Shown in pieces: positions 34,334-35,255 of a DNA stretch of 35,255 nt; within the stretch, counting starts at the first letter, position 1, and each line of letters opens with the position of its first letter. The translations under genes and the position numbers were made by a program. Location: NCBI GenBank assembly GCA_902785325.1, contig CACZXZ010000017.1, positions 1 to 35,255 on the forward strand, given 5' to 3'. Below the pieces are notes generated by a model, which was not told the DNA's origin, did no database searches, and saw only the letters and a program-made list of their open reading frames with translations. The DNA comes from an uncultured Succinivibrio sp. (GTDB taxonomy: Bacteria; Pseudomonadota; Gammaproteobacteria; Enterobacterales; Succinivibrionaceae).

Positions 34334-34879
34334 CTACTGTAAATTTATCTCTTTTGCATAAGCTTTGTATGCTTCATATTCACTGTCTTTAAAGCAAGCT
34401 AAAGTAACTGTAAGTGAGCCTTTATATTGCTTTAAGTAAGCTTCAATTGTATCTATAGCAACTTTAGCAGACAATTTTATAGGACAGCCATACACTCCTG
34501 CACTTATACAAGGAAAAGCAATAGAGCTTAGCTTTTTCTCCTCTGCAAGCTTTAAACACTCAAGATAGCAGCTTTCAAGTAGACTTTCCTCATTTTTGTC
34601 TTGTCCAAAAATAGGTCCTACTGTATGGATGATCCATTTTGCTGTAGTTAAGTTGTATGCTTTTGTAATTTTTGCTTTTCCTGTTTCACAACCATGTAAA
34701 GTGCGACATTCAGCTAAAAGCATAGGTCCTGCAGCTTTGTGGATAGCACCATCAACACCACCTCCACCTAATAAAGAGTGATTAGCTGCATTTACAATGG
34801 CATCAGCTTTAACCTCTAACACACTAACCTTTTTAATTTCGATAACACTTTGTCCTATCAGAAGTTTAAGATCTTCCAT
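34334..34879 (-). CDS. Macro-domain ADP-ribose hydrolase (YmdB/MacroD-like)
   Basis: A 181-aa single macro domain that likely hydrolyses O-acetyl-ADP-ribose or removes mono-ADP-ribose from proteins. Diagnostic blocks are VNAANHSLLGGGGVDGAI (29-46; Asn30 and Asp43 in the ligand/catalytic site), the IIHTVGPIF segment (83-91) and CISAGVYGCP (124-133), which forms the phosphate-binding loop. It is cytoplasmic. It appears to be a single gene upstream of the OPT leader, on the same strand; there is 156 bp between them with its own regulatory sequence. Confidence 0.93.
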   Translation of the reverse strand: MEDLKLLIGQSVIEIKKVSVLEVKADAIVNAANHSLLGGGGVDGAIHKAAGPMLLAECRTLHGCETGKAKITKAYNLTTAKWIIHTVGPIFGQDKNEESLLESCYLECLKLAEEKKLSSIAFPCISAGVYGCPIKLSAKVAIDTIEAYLKQYKGSLTVTLACFKDSEYEAYKAYAKEINLQ

Positions 34880-35009
34880 TTCTTGATCCTTTTTAAGTTA
34901 AATTTCTTTTATTTATTGTAGAGATTTTGCCTCAAAAAATTCAGTACTAGTTCATATTCTTGTGATTACTTTTATTTCTTAATCTTTTTGAGAGTAGAAT
35001 AATTCTGAC

Positions 35010-35031
35010 TGCAAAGCGTTTTTGCTTTGCA
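35010..35031 (+). repeat. Hairpin upstream of the small lipoprotein ORF
   Basis: TGCAAAGC (35010-35017) and GCTTTGCA (35024-35031) form an 8-bp stem around GTTTTT, extendable by ACTG/CAGT with one bulge. It lies about 45 nt before the ATG, so it would sit in the leader or near the promoter. No T-run follows the stem. Confidence 0.45.
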
Positions 35032-35075
35032 ACAGTTCTTGTAAAACAATTAAATTCTTTTTTGAGATTTATATT

Positions 35076-35159
35076 ATGAACAAATTAGCAACTGTTATTG
35101 CTGTGTCTTTTACAGCTCTTACTTTAACTGCCTGTGGTGGCGCAAAAACTCCTGAGTGA
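35076..35159 (+). CDS. Very small lipoprotein ORF (27 aa), possibly truncated
   Basis: ATG 35076 to TGA 35157-35159 encodes MNKLATVIAVSFTALTLTAC followed by GGAKTPE. Residues 1-19 form a lipoprotein signal with the lipobox LTAC (Cys20), so the product would be lipidated and have only seven mature residues beyond Cys. Such peptides exist (entericidin-type proteins are about 40 aa), but 27 aa is extremely short, so truncation of a longer lipoprotein is likely. Ribosome site is weak (GAG). The sequence after the stop has no matching reading frame that I recognise. Confidence 0.5.
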   Translation: MNKLATVIAVSFTALTLTACGGAKTPE

Positions 35160-35174
35160 ATTTTCTGTTCCATA

Positions 35175-35246
35175 GGAGCACTGTCTCTGTTGATTGGAGC
35201 AATACATTTATGAACGTTGGAGCAAATAAAATTAAATACTGGAGGC
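35175..35246 (+). repeat. Phased GGAGCA motifs at the window end
   Basis: GGAGCA at 35175, 35196 and 35219 and GGAGGC at 35241, with spacings of 21, 23 and 22 bp, about two helical turns each. Contexts include ATTGGAGCAATAC and GTTGGAGCAAATA. Such arrays occur at ends of some transposons and at regulator arrays, but the window stops here. Confidence 0.35.
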
Positions 35247-35255
35247 GAAAAATCG

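Noticed and set aside
1-35255. tRNA or rRNA genes, riboswitches
   Set aside because: No cloverleaf with CCA-type acceptor, no rRNA signature sequence and no riboswitch consensus recognised on reading both strands; a covariance-model scan would settle this.

Overview
The window is AT-rich bacterial DNA with a gammaproteobacterial core: a nnr-tsaE-amiB-mutL-miaA run, recJ, prmA and tatABC. The low G+C, the fermentative/gut-type accessory genes and the degree of divergence from E. coli suggest a gut member of the Succinivibrionaceae/Aeromonadales side of the Gammaproteobacteria. The class is a confident call, the family only an inference. I saw no rRNA, tRNA or CRISPR array.

Layout. At the left edge is a 5'-truncated sugar/H+ symporter remnant (94-543) with a terminator. 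From 9432 down to 702 on the minus strand lies a tightly packed operon: unknown 145-aa protein, nnr, tsaE, amidase, mutL, miaA and a secreted carboxylesterase. A ppgK-like polyphosphate glucokinase (plus) converges on a recJ-orf189 pair (minus). A Sel1-repeat membrane protein is divergent from a degenerate PTS EIICB-like protein that overlaps prmA. A DUF4143-type AAA ATPase (minus) is divergent from tatABC (plus); the spacer between them carries phased 33-34 bp repeats and palindromes.

Region 19.3-32.0 kb looks like one catabolic and uptake module. It contains a class-III aminotransferase of the phospho-lyase (AGXT2L) type, an MFS exporter-like protein, a divergent kinase(APH)-SDR pair, three tandem PotD/F-like solute-binding proteins with twin-arginine signal peptides, one ABC ATPase with two permeases, and a DeoR-family repressor. 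A recurrent 16-bp motif (consensus ATGTTGYACYTTAAAC, some copies palindromic as TGTTGYAnnTACAAYA) sits upstream of the aminotransferase, between kinase and receptor 1, upstream of receptor 2 and upstream of the ABC ATPase. It is the best candidate for the DeoR operator. A related element lies in the tatABC leader, tying the Tat exporter to the Tat-dependent receptors. My working model is: amine/amino-alcohol captured by Tat-exported receptors, imported by the ABC transporter, phosphorylated by the APH-type kinase, then split by the PLP phospho-lyase to an aldehyde, ammonium and phosphate, with the SDR handling a linked alcohol/carbonyl. The substrate (5-hydroxylysine-like or ethanolamine-like) is inferred from family precedent only.

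The right end has an OPT-family transporter broken into three frames (a -1 shift exactly on a slippery heptamer and a 64-bp repeat-flanked insertion), a macro-domain hydrolase, and at the edge a 27-residue lipoprotein ORF followed by evenly spaced GGAGCA motifs.
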